Assembly: GCF_051209875.1 (NCBI RefSeq)
Contig: NZ_JBNTQY010000001.1
Coordinates: 3,410,001-3,474,000 of the forward strand
Length of the DNA stretch: 64,000 nt
Source: Emticicia sp051209875
GTDB lineage: Bacteria > Bacteroidota > Bacteroidia > Cytophagales > Spirosomataceae
Direction of reading: 5' to 3'
The notes under the pieces were generated by a model that was not told the DNA's origin, made no database searches, and was given only the letters and a program-made list of their open reading frames with translations. Made by a program: the position numbers and the translations under genes. Shown in pieces: positions 1 through 8,636 of this stretch (within the stretch, counting starts at the first letter, position 1; each line of letters starts with the position of its first letter).

Positions 1-1
1 T

Positions 2-952
2 ACTGCTCATGCTACCGAAAAAGAAGCCATGGACGAAACCAAGCAAATGCTTGAAGTTTATGCCAAATTTGCGGAAGAATGGATGTCAGTTCCTGTTATC
101 AAAGGATTCAAAACTGCCAATGAGCGATTTGCTGGTGCAGAAGAAACACTTTGTATTGAGGCAATGATGCAAGATGGTAAAGCCTTACAAGCAGGAACTT
201 CGCATTTCTTAGGACAAAATTTTGCTAAAGCATTTGATGTAAAATTTCAATCAAAAGAAGGTAAATTAGACCATGTATGGGGAACTTCTTGGGGAGCAAG
301 TACACGATTGATGGGTGCTTTGATTATGGCTCATTCTGATGATTTAGGCTTGGTGCTACCTCCAAAATTAGCTCCAATTCATGTTGTTATTGTACCAATC
401 TATAAAGGTGATGAAGATTTAGATGCAATCAAGGCAGTGATTATGCCAATTGTGAAAGAATTGAAATCTTTAGGTATTACTGTCAAATTTGATGATAATG
501 ATGCTTATCGTCCAGGTTGGAAATTTGCTGAATATGAGTTGAAAGGTGTGCCAATCAGAATGGCAATTGGTATGCGTGATTTACAAAGTGGACAAATTGA
601 AGTGGCTCGCCGTGATACTTTGACCAAAGAAACTCGTCCGATTGAAGGCATTGTGACTTATATCAAAGATTTGTTGGATGAAATTCAAGTAGCTATTTAT
701 CAAAAAGCTTTGAATTTCCGTCAAGAAAATACGTACAAAGTTGATACTTGGGCTGAGTTTCAAGAACAAATTGAAAAAGGCGGATTCTTGCTTTGTCATT
801 GGGATGGAAGTTCAGAGACAGAGGAAAAAATCAAAGAATTAACAAAAGCAACTATTCGTTGCATTCCTATGGATGCAGTTGAAGAAGCAGGGGTTTGTGT
901 ATATTCTGGAAATCCGTCTACCAAAAGAGTAGTTTTTGCAAGAGCATACTAA
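2..952 (+). CDS. proS: Proline--tRNA ligase, C-terminal part (5' end outside window)
   Basis: ProRS charges tRNA(Pro) with proline in the cytosol. The frame is open from position 2, and the first ATG at 29 is internal, so the gene starts upstream of the window. The visible part holds the end of the class II catalytic core (WGTSWGASTRLMGALIMAHS, matching motif 3), the anticodon-binding domain (LAPIHVVIVPIYKG onward) and the C-terminal domain ending in Tyr (KRVVFARAY). The terminal Tyr and lack of a bacterial editing insert in the visible part fit the archaeal/eukaryotic-type (type 3) ProRS common in Bacteroidota. Identification is firm; only the missing N-terminus is unknown. Confidence 0.95.
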   Translation, partial: TAHATEKEAMDETKQMLEVYAKFAEEWMSVPVIKGFKTANERFAGAEETLCIEAMMQDGKALQAGTSHFLGQNFAKAFDVKFQSKEGKLDHVWGTSWGASTRLMGALIMAHSDDLGLVLPPKLAPIHVVIVPIYKGDEDLDAIKAVIMPIVKELKSLGITVKFDDNDAYRPGWKFAEYELKGVPIRMAIGMRDLQSGQIEVARRDTLTKETRPIEGIVTYIKDLLDEIQVAIYQKALNFRQENTYKVDTWAEFQEQIEKGGFLLCHWDGSSETEEKIKELTKATIRCIPMDAVEEAGVCVYSGNPSTKRVVFARAY

Positions 953-1028
953 AAGAGTTATGAGTGTTGAATTATGAGTTTAATAACTCAAATCTAATAT
1001 CACGAATCTTAAATTTAAAAATAAAATA

Positions 1029-1448
1029 ATGGTAAAATCAGGCGATAATGTAGCGGTACATTATAAAGGAACGCTAACCGATGGTACGGTGTTCGACAGT
1101 TCAGAGGGGCGTGAGCCTTTAGAGTTTCAAGTAGGTAGCGGCATGGTAATCGCAGGATTTGATTCTGGGGTAACTGGAATGGTTATTGGAGAGAAAAAGA
1201 CTGTTTTCATTCCAGTTGACGAGGCTTATGGCCCAGCATCCGAAGAAATGCTTTTTACATTCAATCGTTTAGATATTCCCGATGATATTCCTTTAGAAGT
1301 TGGCGGAACACTCAATATGCACAATGGACAGCAAGCCATGCCTGTTATTGTACGTGAAGTAACAGCAACTAAGGTTATCCTTGATGGAAACCATCCTTTA
1401 GCTGGACAAGATTTGATTTTTGAAATTGAATTGGTGGCTGTGAAATAA
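1029..1448 (+). CDS. FKBP-type peptidyl-prolyl cis-trans isomerase, SlyD/SlpA-like
   Basis: A 139-residue cytosolic prolyl isomerase and folding helper. It opens with the FKBP signature (VAVHYKGTLTDGTVFDSS), continues with the core segment (EPLEFQVGSGMVIAGFDSGV), and has an insert-in-flap region at about residues 70-120, as in SlyD and FkpB. No signal peptide is visible. SlyD's His-rich metal-binding tail is absent, so SlpA/FkpB-like is the safer subfamily. It lies 76 bp after proS and is followed by a strong hairpin terminator, so it is the last gene of its transcript. Confidence 0.92.
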   Translation: MVKSGDNVAVHYKGTLTDGTVFDSSEGREPLEFQVGSGMVIAGFDSGVTGMVIGEKKTVFIPVDEAYGPASEEMLFTFNRLDIPDDIPLEVGGTLNMHNGQQAMPVIVREVTATKVILDGNHPLAGQDLIFEIELVAVK

Positions 1449-1503
1449 ACCTAATTTTGTTACATTCCCCTGCTTCAGCAGTCCGAATTTGCTTAGTAAC
1501 AAT

Positions 1504-1552
1504 ATCATGAAAAAAGCAATTTTGCTTCGAGCAGAATTGCTTTTTTCATGAT
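1504..1552. terminator. Long near-perfect hairpin after the FKBP gene
   Basis: Two arms of 23 bases (1504-1526 and 1530-1552) pair completely except for one G-T wobble, around a TCG triloop. Each arm carries a run of six A or T, and an AT-rich stretch follows. It would end the FKBP transcript and could work in either direction. Confidence 0.8.
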
Positions 1553-1967
1553 TATTATTTTACGATTAACAAAAGAATATTTCCACAGGTAATATTTATG
1601 ACCAACACTAACTTCCAAAAATAGAGCTAAGCTGGCAGTGTCACCTTAATCTACAAAGGCACTTTTGACTGAAAAGTAGCATTGAAAACACACATTAAAC
1701 GCTATCTACATTTTTTTTCACTTTTTTATAAAAAAACTTCATTTATTTCAAAATAGTGCCGCTGAGAACAAATCATTTTGTGACCGAACCGTATAATAAA
1801 AATGGATGCAATTTCCTTGATTTACATTTACGAATAACTAAATTGCTTTACATTTCAACGACCAAAATTCAAATCGTTTGATTGGTTGTTTTAGGTTTAC
1901 TAACTCGACAAAAACCTATTATTTCTATCTCCATTTGTTTCATGTTTCATTACACTTATCCAATTTG
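1553..1967. other. 415-bp gap upstream of the propeller gene
   Basis: AT-rich non-coding sequence with several A and T runs (around 1700-1745). I see no RNA gene, no repeat and no convincing ORF. An in-frame ATG at 1878 precedes the propeller gene, but the 30 residues it would add do not look like a signal peptide. The promoter of the propeller gene presumably lies here. Confidence 0.5.
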
Positions 1968-3500
1968 ATGAAAAAGTATCTCTTTTCTTTTTGCCTCACT
2001 TATGTAATATTTGGCTATTCATCAGCTCAAAATGTTACTATTTTGCCTTCGGGTATTAGCCCAACAATAAACGGAACTTACCCAAGATTGAGCTACGATG
2101 CTCTTATTGAACTACCCATTCCACAAGTGGGTGATATTGCTTATGATACCACCTTTTTATGTCTTAGGGTGTATAATGGTAGTAAGTGGGTGTGTACCTA
2201 CCAAAACCCCAGCAACTCCACTCCTAATATGGCAGCTATTGTAATAGAAGGAGGCACAAGTTTAGAAGCGGCAAAATGCATTGCCGTTGATGCCAGTGGA
2301 TATATATATATCACTGGATCTTTCAGTGGAACAGCAAAATTTGGTGCTACTACCAAAACATCGGCCGGAGAAATTGATATTTTCGTAGCAAAATACAATA
2401 AAGCAGGCTCTTTAGAATGGGTACAAACAGCAGGGGGTACAGATTATGAAGAAGTAAAAGGCATTACCATAGATGCCAATGGCAATATTTATATTACTGG
2501 ATATTTCGGTGGCACGACTACCTTTGATGTCAATACTAAAACAACATCTGGAGGTTACGATATTTTTGTGGCAAAATACAATAATATAGGAGATTTGCAA
2601 TGGTTACAAACAGCAGGAGGAGGAGATATTGATTATGGATACGATATAGCAGCGGATGTAAACGGCAATGTGTATGTTACTGGATATTTTACTGGAACAG
2701 CAAAATTTGGTACTACTACCAAAACATCACCTGGAGGAGGTGATACGGATATATTTGTGGTAAAATATAGTACTACTGGCTCTTATCAATGGGTACAAAC
2801 AGTTGGAGATGGAGCTGATGATTTTGGACTAGGTATTGCTACAGATGCCAGTGGATATGTCTATGTTACTGGTTTTTTCAATGGTACAGCCACTTTTGGA
2901 AATACCTCCAAACTCTCGGCTGGTCAAGAAGATATTTTTGTGGTAAAATATAATGATGCTGGCTCAGTACAATGGGTGCAAACAGCAGGAGGAACCAATA
3001 TTGATAGAGGTGTTAGAATTACAGTAGATGGCAATGGCAATGTTTATATTATTGGCAATTTCAGTGGAACAGCAAACTTTGGTGCAACTTCCAAAACATC
3101 GGTTGGAAGTAGAGATATTTTTGTGGCAAAGTACAATAATGTAGGGACTCTGCAATGGGTAAATACTGCAGGAGGGACAAACAGTATAAGCGGAAATGGC
3201 ATTGCTTTAGATGCAAGTGGCAATGTATATCTTACTGGAAATTTTAATGGCACAGCTACCTTTGGTGTTACTTCCAAAACATCGGCTGGAGATTACGATA
3301 TTTTTGTGGCAAAATACAGTAATGCAGGATCTTTGCAATGGGTAAACACTGCAAACGGTGGGAGTGGAAGCGGTATTTCCACCGATGCCAGTGGCAATAT
3401 ATATATTACTGGAGGTTTCGGTGGAACAGTAAACTTTGGTGCTACCTCTAAAACTTCGGCTGGGAGTAGTGATATTTTTGTTGTGAGATTGCAAGACTGA
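1968..3500 (+). CDS. Secreted seven-repeat SBBP beta-propeller protein
   Basis: A 510-residue exported protein of unknown ligand. The chosen ATG begins a clear signal peptide (MKKYLFSFCLTYVIFGYSSA|Q). After about 80 residues come seven tandem repeats of about 60 residues, each with the pattern I-x-D-x-x-G-N-x-Y-x-T-G-x-F-x-G-T-x-x-F, then T-K-T-S-x-G, then DIFVxKY. These match the SBBP (seven-bladed beta-propeller) family. The count of seven fits one closed ring, and the last repeat is a few residues shorter and ends at VVRLQD. No T9SS sorting domain or lipobox is present, so release to periplasm or outside is inferred. Repeats are also alike at DNA level, about 180 bp each. Confidence 0.85.
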   Translation: MKKYLFSFCLTYVIFGYSSAQNVTILPSGISPTINGTYPRLSYDALIELPIPQVGDIAYDTTFLCLRVYNGSKWVCTYQNPSNSTPNMAAIVIEGGTSLEAAKCIAVDASGYIYITGSFSGTAKFGATTKTSAGEIDIFVAKYNKAGSLEWVQTAGGTDYEEVKGITIDANGNIYITGYFGGTTTFDVNTKTTSGGYDIFVAKYNNIGDLQWLQTAGGGDIDYGYDIAADVNGNVYVTGYFTGTAKFGTTTKTSPGGGDTDIFVVKYSTTGSYQWVQTVGDGADDFGLGIATDASGYVYVTGFFNGTATFGNTSKLSAGQEDIFVVKYNDAGSVQWVQTAGGTNIDRGVRITVDGNGNVYIIGNFSGTANFGATSKTSVGSRDIFVAKYNNVGTLQWVNTAGGTNSISGNGIALDASGNVYLTGNFNGTATFGVTSKTSAGDYDIFVAKYSNAGSLQWVNTANGGSGSGISTDASGNIYITGGFGGTVNFGATSKTSAGSSDIFVVRLQD

Positions 3501-3579
3501 GATTTATAGAAAAAGTGCAAAAAAAAGTACAAAGGAATAGAAGAAATACAAAAATAGCAAAGCGTCTCCTAAATATAAA

Positions 3580-3613
3580 AAAAACAGTGGTAACATGGGT
3601 TACTACTGTTTTT
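3580..3613. terminator. Hairpin terminator between convergent genes
   Basis: Arms of 15 bases (3580-3594 and 3599-3613) pair with one G-T wobble around a 4-base loop, with A5 leading and T5 trailing. It lies between the plus-strand propeller gene and minus-strand accA, so it can serve both. Confidence 0.8.
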
Positions 3614-3724
3614 AATAGATTCTAAATTATTTTCTTATTCTCAAAGACTTTGAAAAACTCATCAGTTAGTTAATTTTCCGAATGAATTATCTTTCATCTT
3701 ATCACATCTAAGTCAACAATTTGA

Positions 3725-4681
3725 TCAAATTTCCTCAAAAACCCCCATTGCACAGAACTTATCAATGCGAGCATCAATTCGTTGCTGGGCGGTCATTTTT
3801 TCTAAATTTGTGATTTCATTTAAAATCCTATTTTTCAAACGATTCGACATATCATCCCAATCGAGTTGAGCCCCACCAAGTGGTTCATCAATGATGCCAT
3901 CAATTAATTTATTTTGAAGCATATCTGGTGCTGTTAATTTCAAAGCTTCGGCTGCTTGCTCTTTGTAGTCCCAACTTCTCCATAGAATAGATGAACAAGA
4001 TTCAGGTGAAATAACAGAATACCAAGTATTTTCGAGCATCAAAACTTTATCGCCAATTGCTATTCCTAAAGCTCCACCCGATGCTCCTTCACCTATAATT
4101 ATACAAATCACTGGTACTTTCAAAAGCATCATTTCTTTCAAATTCCTTGCAATAGCTTCACCTTGTCCACGCTCTTCTGCCTCAAGTCCAGGAAATGCCC
4201 CAGGTGTATCAATCAAAGTAACGATTGGTTTATTAAACTTTTCAGCCAATTTCATCAATCTAAGAGCTTTTCTGTATCCTTCTGGATTAGGCATTCCAAA
4301 ATTTCTGTGCTGTCTTTCTTTGGTTTTTCTACCTTTTTGTTGACCAATCACCATTACCGACTTGCCGTCAATAGATGCAAATCCACCAACGATAGCTGGA
4401 TCATCTCGAACGGTACGGTCTCCGTGTAATTCATGAAATTCTTGACAAATACGTTCGATATAATCTAAAGTATATGGTCTATCAGGGTGACGAGAAAGTT
4501 GTACTCGTTGCCATCTGGTTAGATTAGCAAAAGTTTCTTTTTTCAAAGTTTCGATGCTATCAGTCAAGGTACGTGCAGCGGCACTAACATCGACATTATT
4601 ATCAGCGGCAAGTCGCTTCATATCTTCGAGCTTCGATTCCAGCTCGGCAATGGGTTTTTCAAAATCTAAAAGTGTTCTCAT
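3725..4681 (-). CDS. accA: Acetyl-CoA carboxylase carboxyltransferase subunit alpha
   Basis: Alpha subunit of the carboxyltransferase that, with AccD, moves CO2 from biotin-BCCP to acetyl-CoA to make malonyl-CoA for fatty acid synthesis. The 318-residue protein has the usual N-terminal helix pair (LESKLEDMKRLAADNN), RWQRVQLSRHPDRPYTLDYI, and the crotonase-fold core with TLIDTPGAFPGLEAEERGQG and IIGEGASGGALGI. The ATG at 4681 gives the normal N-terminus (MRTLLDFEKPI); the frame is open to 4723, but those extra codons are AGTTCTG-type repeat sequence. It appears to be a single-gene unit. Confidence 0.96.
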   Translation of the reverse strand: MRTLLDFEKPIAELESKLEDMKRLAADNNVDVSAAARTLTDSIETLKKETFANLTRWQRVQLSRHPDRPYTLDYIERICQEFHELHGDRTVRDDPAIVGGFASIDGKSVMVIGQQKGRKTKERQHRNFGMPNPEGYRKALRLMKLAEKFNKPIVTLIDTPGAFPGLEAEERGQGEAIARNLKEMMLLKVPVICIIIGEGASGGALGIAIGDKVLMLENTWYSVISPESCSSILWRSWDYKEQAAEALKLTAPDMLQNKLIDGIIDEPLGGAQLDWDDMSNRLKNRILNEITNLEKMTAQQRIDARIDKFCAMGVFEEI

Positions 4682-4683
4682 AT

Positions 4684-4726
4684 TTAAATGAATTCTGAGT
4701 TTTGAATGCTGAGATCTGAGCAAAAA
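4684..4726. repeat. AGTTCTG-family word repeat upstream of accA
   Basis: Degenerate copies of the words TTCTGAGTTTTGAATGCTGAG and GATCTGAG directly before the accA start codon. Similar strings occur at about 7940-8040, 34034-34075 and 44247-44322. Function unknown; they are not coding. Confidence 0.4.
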
Positions 4727-4801
4727 ACACTTTCAAACAAATCTAAGTTAACTATAAATAAATAGAAATTAGTAAAAGTTTGATAGCGAAGGCTCAGAAA
4801 T

Positions 4802-6223
4802 CTATAACTCGTAAGTTTCTCCTTTTTCTGGGATTTCTACTTGGTTATAATCAATACCTGCAAGGGTATTTTTAAAATTTTGCATGGTATTGAGTTCACC
4901 GTGTACTAAAAAAATTTTCTTAGTTTTATTTTTATCTTGTGATTTTACAAAGTCAATCAAATCATCTAAATCACCGTGGCCTGAAAAAACATCAATTTTT
5001 TCGATATTGGCATTCACAGGCAATTTTTCACCATTAATAGACAACTCCTTTCTTTCACCATTGAGTAATTTCCATCCTAAAGTACCTTCACTGGCATAAC
5101 CAACCATCAAAATGGTGGCATAAGGGTTACTAATATTGGCTTGAATATGGTGTTCGATTCGTCCACCCGTAACCATTCCTGATGCTGAAATGATGATACA
5201 TGGCTCAGAATGATTTGAAACTGCCTTACTTGCCTGATTCGACTCCAAATATACTAAATTTTCAAAATCAAAAAGCGATTCATTTTCATCTCTAAATTCA
5301 CGAGCAGCTTTATTCAATAATTTTGCACTTTTTTCGTAAATTCTTGTGCTTGCTTTCGCCAAAGGGCTATCAGTAAAAACTTTTATGGGTGTAAAACCTT
5401 TATCTGTATAAAGTTTATTAAGCGTAAAAAGCATCGCTTGCGTACGACCTACGCTAAAAGATGGAATAATTAAGCGTCCTGGAATATCAATACAAGCCTT
5501 TTGAATGATTTCAGCTAATAATTCTTCTGGTTTGTTTTCGCTGATGTGATGGCGGTCTCCATAAGTAGTTTCTGTGATTAAATAATCTACTTGTGGAACT
5601 GGTTGAGGGTCAATTAATAAAGGATAGTTTTTACGCCCAATATCACCTGAAAAACACAAAGTTTTCTTTTCTCCGTTTTCCCAAACCTCCAAATAAACAT
5701 GGGCTGCTCCGAGCAAATGTCCTGCTGGAATAAATGTTAGATACCCATCGTCTTTAAATTTAAAACGCTGGTCAAAAGGAATCGGAACAAAATTTTCGAG
5801 AGCTTCTTTTACTTGTCTTTCCAAATAAAGTTCTCTTGAATCTATATCTTTTCGCTTTTTAGATCGTTTTTTACTATCATGAATCGCTTTAAATTTTCGT
5901 TGGTTCAAAGAAGCTGAATCGAGCAATAAAATCTCGCCCAAATCCATTGTTGCTTTGGTGCATAATACTTGTCCTTCAAAGCCTTCTTTATATAAATTTG
6001 GTATTTGCCCCGAATGGTCGATATGGGCATGTGTAAGTATGATTAAATTGATAAGTGAGGGGTCAAAAGGAAAAATTCCGTATGCTGGTTTGGTTTTCTC
6101 TTCACTATAGTCTCGCTCCAAATCAGTCCCGCAATCAATCAAAACTCTATATTCGTCGTCAAATTCGAGTAAAAACATACTACCCGAAACTTGTCTCGCT
6201 GCTCCCCAAAAAGTTAATTTCAT
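4802..6223 (-). CDS. Metallo-beta-lactamase/beta-CASP RNA-processing nuclease (Ysh1/CPSF-73-like)
   Basis: A 473-residue zinc-dependent nuclease of the MBL/beta-CASP superfamily, expected to cut or trim RNA in the cytosol. The metal motifs are visible: THAHIDHSG at residues 65-72, PAGHLLGAAH, and FSGDIG. The beta-CASP cap carries motif A (ETTYGDRHH), motif B (PSFSVGRTQAML), motif C with ASGMVTGGR, and a late SGHGD His. There is no C-terminal domain of the RNase J type, and the arrangement fits the Ysh1-like group found in many bacteria. The substrate is not known. It lies upstream of accA on the same strand with a 120-bp gap. Confidence 0.88.
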   Translation of the reverse strand: MKLTFWGAARQVSGSMFLLEFDDEYRVLIDCGTDLERDYSEEKTKPAYGIFPFDPSLINLIILTHAHIDHSGQIPNLYKEGFEGQVLCTKATMDLGEILLLDSASLNQRKFKAIHDSKKRSKKRKDIDSRELYLERQVKEALENFVPIPFDQRFKFKDDGYLTFIPAGHLLGAAHVYLEVWENGEKKTLCFSGDIGRKNYPLLIDPQPVPQVDYLITETTYGDRHHISENKPEELLAEIIQKACIDIPGRLIIPSFSVGRTQAMLFTLNKLYTDKGFTPIKVFTDSPLAKASTRIYEKSAKLLNKAAREFRDENESLFDFENLVYLESNQASKAVSNHSEPCIIISASGMVTGGRIEHHIQANISNPYATILMVGYASEGTLGWKLLNGERKELSINGEKLPVNANIEKIDVFSGHGDLDDLIDFVKSQDKNKTKKIFLVHGELNTMQNFKNTLAGIDYNQVEIPEKGETYEL

Positions 6224-6344
6224 ACAAAAGTTTTCAAATTATAAAGAATGTTAACGCAAAAAGTGCTTCGCATAGCATTCATGCTACAAATTACGGAAAG
6301 AATTCTTTTTTTAACTAAACAATTATCGTTAAAATTGTAGAATG

Positions 6345-6488
6345 TTGGCAATTAGCTTTTAGCAATTAGCGATTAGCTTTTAAGTTTCAACTAAAAAAAG
6401 CGAAAAATTTCTATGTTTTCGGAATAAAAAGGGCATTTTTCATAACTTAATTACAAAGCTAATTGCTAAACGCTAACTGCTAAAAGCT
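6345..6488. repeat. CTAATTGC-word inverted repeat region upstream of dacB
   Basis: The plus strand runs through GCAATTAGC, TTTTAGCAATTAGCG and ATTAGCTTTTAAG at 6348-6385, then the complementary words GCTAATTGCTAAACGC and TAACTGCTAAAAGC at about 6456-6487. The two blocks can pair as a long imperfect stem. The spacer holds AT-rich sequence that must include the dacB promoter. A relative of this word family occurs at about 50308-50335. Confidence 0.5.
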
Positions 6489-6494
6489 TGAACC

Positions 6495-7937
6495 ATGAAG
6501 TTACTTTTATTTTTTATTTTACAAATTACATCCCCGCTTGAACGACTTCAAAAACTCATTGATAGTGTTCAAAATGATGCTGATATTCGCACAGGTATAG
6601 TAGCTGCTTCTATTCGTTCGACTCAAACTGGCGAATATAAAATTCAATATAATGCTCAAAAGTCAGTAAATTCAGCCTCAACTTTGAAATTAATATCTAC
6701 CGCAACAGCCTTGTCGGTTCTCAGTCCAAACTATCGTTTTCAAACATTCCTTGAACATGACGGAAACATTGTCGATAGTGTTTTACAAGGAAATCTTTAT
6801 ATCAGAGGTACAGGTGACCCTTCGTTTGGGTCATCAAGAGTGGGAATGAATTTTCAACAAATGACAAACTTTTTTGTTCAAAAAATAAAGAATTTTGGGA
6901 TAAAAAAAATTGATGGGTTCATTTTGGGTGATGGTACGATTTTTCCTGAAAATACCTTAGCTGATTCTTGGATTTGGGGCGATGTAGGTAATTATTATGG
7001 AGCTGGTGTCAATGGTTTAAATGTGAATGAAAACCTGTATCAAGTTTATTTCAAACAAAGCAATTCAGTTGGAAATTATGCTCCCATTACAAGATTTACA
7101 CCAGAATTACCTAATCTAACTTTTGTTAATAAAGTAACTACGGCAGAGCGAAATACGGGAGATAATGTGAACATTTATAATACACCATTGAGCAGTACGG
7201 TCTTATCGCAGGGAACAATTCCAGCAGGTAATGGTGAATTTTCTGTCAAAGGCTCCCTACCCGATCCACCCTATTTTTTTGCTTTTCATATTCAAAAAAA
7301 CTTCATTGAAATGGGCGGCAATATTTCCAATCAAACTATATCTCTTCAAAATTATAAAACACTCAGTGGTTATTATCCTAAACAAAGATTTCAAATATTT
7401 TCTTATGATTCGCCTCCTATCTCAACTTTAGTCAAAGAATGTAATTTTCATAGCATTAATCTTTATGCCGACGCCTTACTAAAAGCTGTTGGTTATTCTA
7501 TTGCAAAAGATGCCAGTTTTGAGTCTTCTGTCAATGCCACAAAGCAGATTTGGTCACAGAAAGGGGTTGATTTACAAGGCTTTATGATTAGAGATGGTAG
7601 CGGACTTTCGCCTTCGGGAGTACTAACCGCTAATAACTTAACGGATATTTTATATACCATGAAAAGCGATAGTGCTTTCAATGATTTCTATACCTCCATA
7701 CCTATCGTTGGTCAAACTGGGACTGTACAAAACTTGGCAAAAGGCTCAAAAGCTGTTGGAAATATCAGAGCTAAAAGTGGCTCTATTAGTAATACTCGTG
7801 CATTTGCAGGTTATTTCACTGCTACCAACGGTGAATTAATGTCTTTTTCACTGATTGTCAATCGCTATACCGATGGTGCTGATAAAAAAGTAAGAAAGTA
7901 TCTCGAAGAAATAATGAAATTGATGGTTGAAATTTAA
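6495..7937 (+). CDS. dacB: D-alanyl-D-alanine carboxypeptidase/endopeptidase (PBP4 type, peptidase S13)
   Basis: Periplasmic penicillin-binding protein of 480 residues that trims or cleaves D-Ala-containing peptidoglycan cross-links. A short hydrophobic N-terminus (MKLLLFFILQITS) serves as the export signal. All three catalytic motifs are present: S62-T-L-K65 with nucleophile S62, an SxN motif (HSINLYAD), and a KTG-class motif as KSG (RAKSGSIS). The large insert between the first two motifs is typical of class C PBPs. GQTGT, about 20 residues before KSG, is the usual conserved glycine segment, not a mutated KTG. Confidence 0.93.
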   Translation: MKLLLFFILQITSPLERLQKLIDSVQNDADIRTGIVAASIRSTQTGEYKIQYNAQKSVNSASTLKLISTATALSVLSPNYRFQTFLEHDGNIVDSVLQGNLYIRGTGDPSFGSSRVGMNFQQMTNFFVQKIKNFGIKKIDGFILGDGTIFPENTLADSWIWGDVGNYYGAGVNGLNVNENLYQVYFKQSNSVGNYAPITRFTPELPNLTFVNKVTTAERNTGDNVNIYNTPLSSTVLSQGTIPAGNGEFSVKGSLPDPPYFFAFHIQKNFIEMGGNISNQTISLQNYKTLSGYYPKQRFQIFSYDSPPISTLVKECNFHSINLYADALLKAVGYSIAKDASFESSVNATKQIWSQKGVDLQGFMIRDGSGLSPSGVLTANNLTDILYTMKSDSAFNDFYTSIPIVGQTGTVQNLAKGSKAVGNIRAKSGSISNTRAFAGYFTATNGELMSFSLIVNRYTDGADKKVRKYLEEIMKLMVEI

Positions 7938-8045
7938 AAGAGTTCTGAATTATGAGTTTAGAGTTCTGAGTTTTTCAAGCAAAAAAGAATATTTTATGCG
8001 GTTGCATTTTTCACTCAGAACTCATAATTTAGGACTTAGAATTAA
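7938..8045. repeat. AGTTCTGA / TAATTTAG inverted word repeat between convergent genes
   Basis: After the dacB stop come GAGTTCTGAATTATGAG and TTTAGAGTTCTGAG. About 45 bp later is their complement (CTCAGAACTCATAATTTAGG), running into the end of the globin gene at 8029. The stem would lie at the 3' ends of both convergent transcripts and may act as terminator. Confidence 0.55.
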
Positions 8046-8400
8046 ACTTGGCGTTCATAATTTGCCCGATTTCGAGTGCTTTGCTTTTTACAAAATCGGC
8101 TCTCTCACCTGCAAATAGTGAATCAGTTGTCAGAAACCATAAGGCCAACCACTGCTCAAATCTTTCAGTAGTTAAACTATTTTTTTCATTGGCTTGCAGA
8201 TGTACCCACATCATTCCGCCATTATAGCTTCCTGTTTGAAAAAGCCAATTCTCCCAAAAATTTATAACTCTTGAAATATGCGTTTGCCAATGTTCTTGTG
8301 GCATCTCAAAAACTGGAGCTAAGTTGGGTTCGTTATGTACTCTTTCGTAAAAATTATTGACCAATAATTCTATATCTTCTCGGTTTTGAATATCATCCAT
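8029..8400 (-). CDS. Group III truncated haemoglobin
   Basis: A 123-residue haem protein of the 2/2 globin fold. Residues matching group III are the N-terminal MDDIQNREDIELLVNNFYERV, a distal-side HISRVINFWENWLF and a likely proximal His in GGMMWVHLQAN. Such proteins bind O2 or NO; the physiological role of group III is poorly settled. The ATG at 8400 is preferred: the frame stays open to 8499, but the extra codons would run through a GC-rich palindrome and give an Arg/Thr-rich N-terminus unlike the family. An FNR-like TGA-N6-TCA site lies about 130 bp upstream. Confidence 0.88.
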   Translation of the reverse strand: MDDIQNREDIELLVNNFYERVHNEPNLAPVFEMPQEHWQTHISRVINFWENWLFQTGSYNGGMMWVHLQANEKNSLTTERFEQWLALWFLTTDSLFAGERADFVKSKALEIGQIMNAKFNSKS

Positions 8401-8410
8401 TTTTGTAGTA

Positions 8411-8450
8411 GTACCGCTTCGGCGACGGTCGGCCGCTGCCGTCCGAATTC
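8411..8450. repeat. GC-rich palindromic island in the globin 5' region
   Basis: About 40 bases of very GC-rich sequence in an otherwise AT-rich gap. GACGG (8424-8428) and CCGTC (8439-8443) pair around a loop containing the palindrome CGGCCG (8430-8435). On the minus strand it ends about 10 bases before the globin ATG, so it would be a stable hairpin in the leader. Confidence 0.5.
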
Positions 8451-8527
8451 CAAATTGTGAATTAGTGTGATTAACTATAAACTTAATTATTAGCAACAAA
8501 AGTAATATCTAACAACTAATAAAAACA

Positions 8528-8543
8528 CATGATTTTACTCATA
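8528..8543. promoter_or_regulatory. Possible CRP/FNR-type site upstream of the globin gene
   Basis: CATGATTTTACTCATA contains the half-sites ATGA and TCAT separated by six bases, and matches the pattern TATGAY-N4-RTCATA seen near the cbb3 genes at 10 of 12 positions. TGA-N6-TCA alone is short enough to occur by chance, so this is tentative. Confidence 0.3.
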
Positions 8544-8550
8544 AAAAAAT

Positions 8551-8595
8551 AAAAAGTAAATTTATTTTGACAATATGTAAAATATACTTTACTTT
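8551..8595 (+). promoter_or_regulatory. Promoter/operator region of the membrane protein-HTH pair
   Basis: Contains AAAGTAAA (8553-8560) and its complement TTTACTTT (8588-8595), plus a tighter palindrome GTAAA-N6-TTTAC (8577-8592) and a near-palindrome AAGTAAATTTATTT. TTGACA at 8567-8572 may be the upstream promoter element. Paired AGTAAA-type palindromes just upstream of a small Xre-type regulator suggest autoregulation; this is inference. Confidence 0.45.
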
Positions 8596-8636
8596 TAGTC
8601 CGTTATAATTGTCAAACACTAAACAATATTCACCTC

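Noticed and set aside
2240..3490. Tandem 180-bp DNA repeats as a non-coding satellite
   Set aside because: They are the coding sequence of the seven SBBP repeats, and frame is kept throughout.
7711..7725. GQTGT in DacB as a mutated KTG motif and loss of activity
   Set aside because: The real third motif is KSG, about 20 residues later (RAKSGSIS). GQTGT is the usual Gly segment before it.
8401..8499. N-terminal extension of the truncated globin
   Set aside because: It would be encoded by the GC-rich palindrome and gives residues without resemblance to the globin family.
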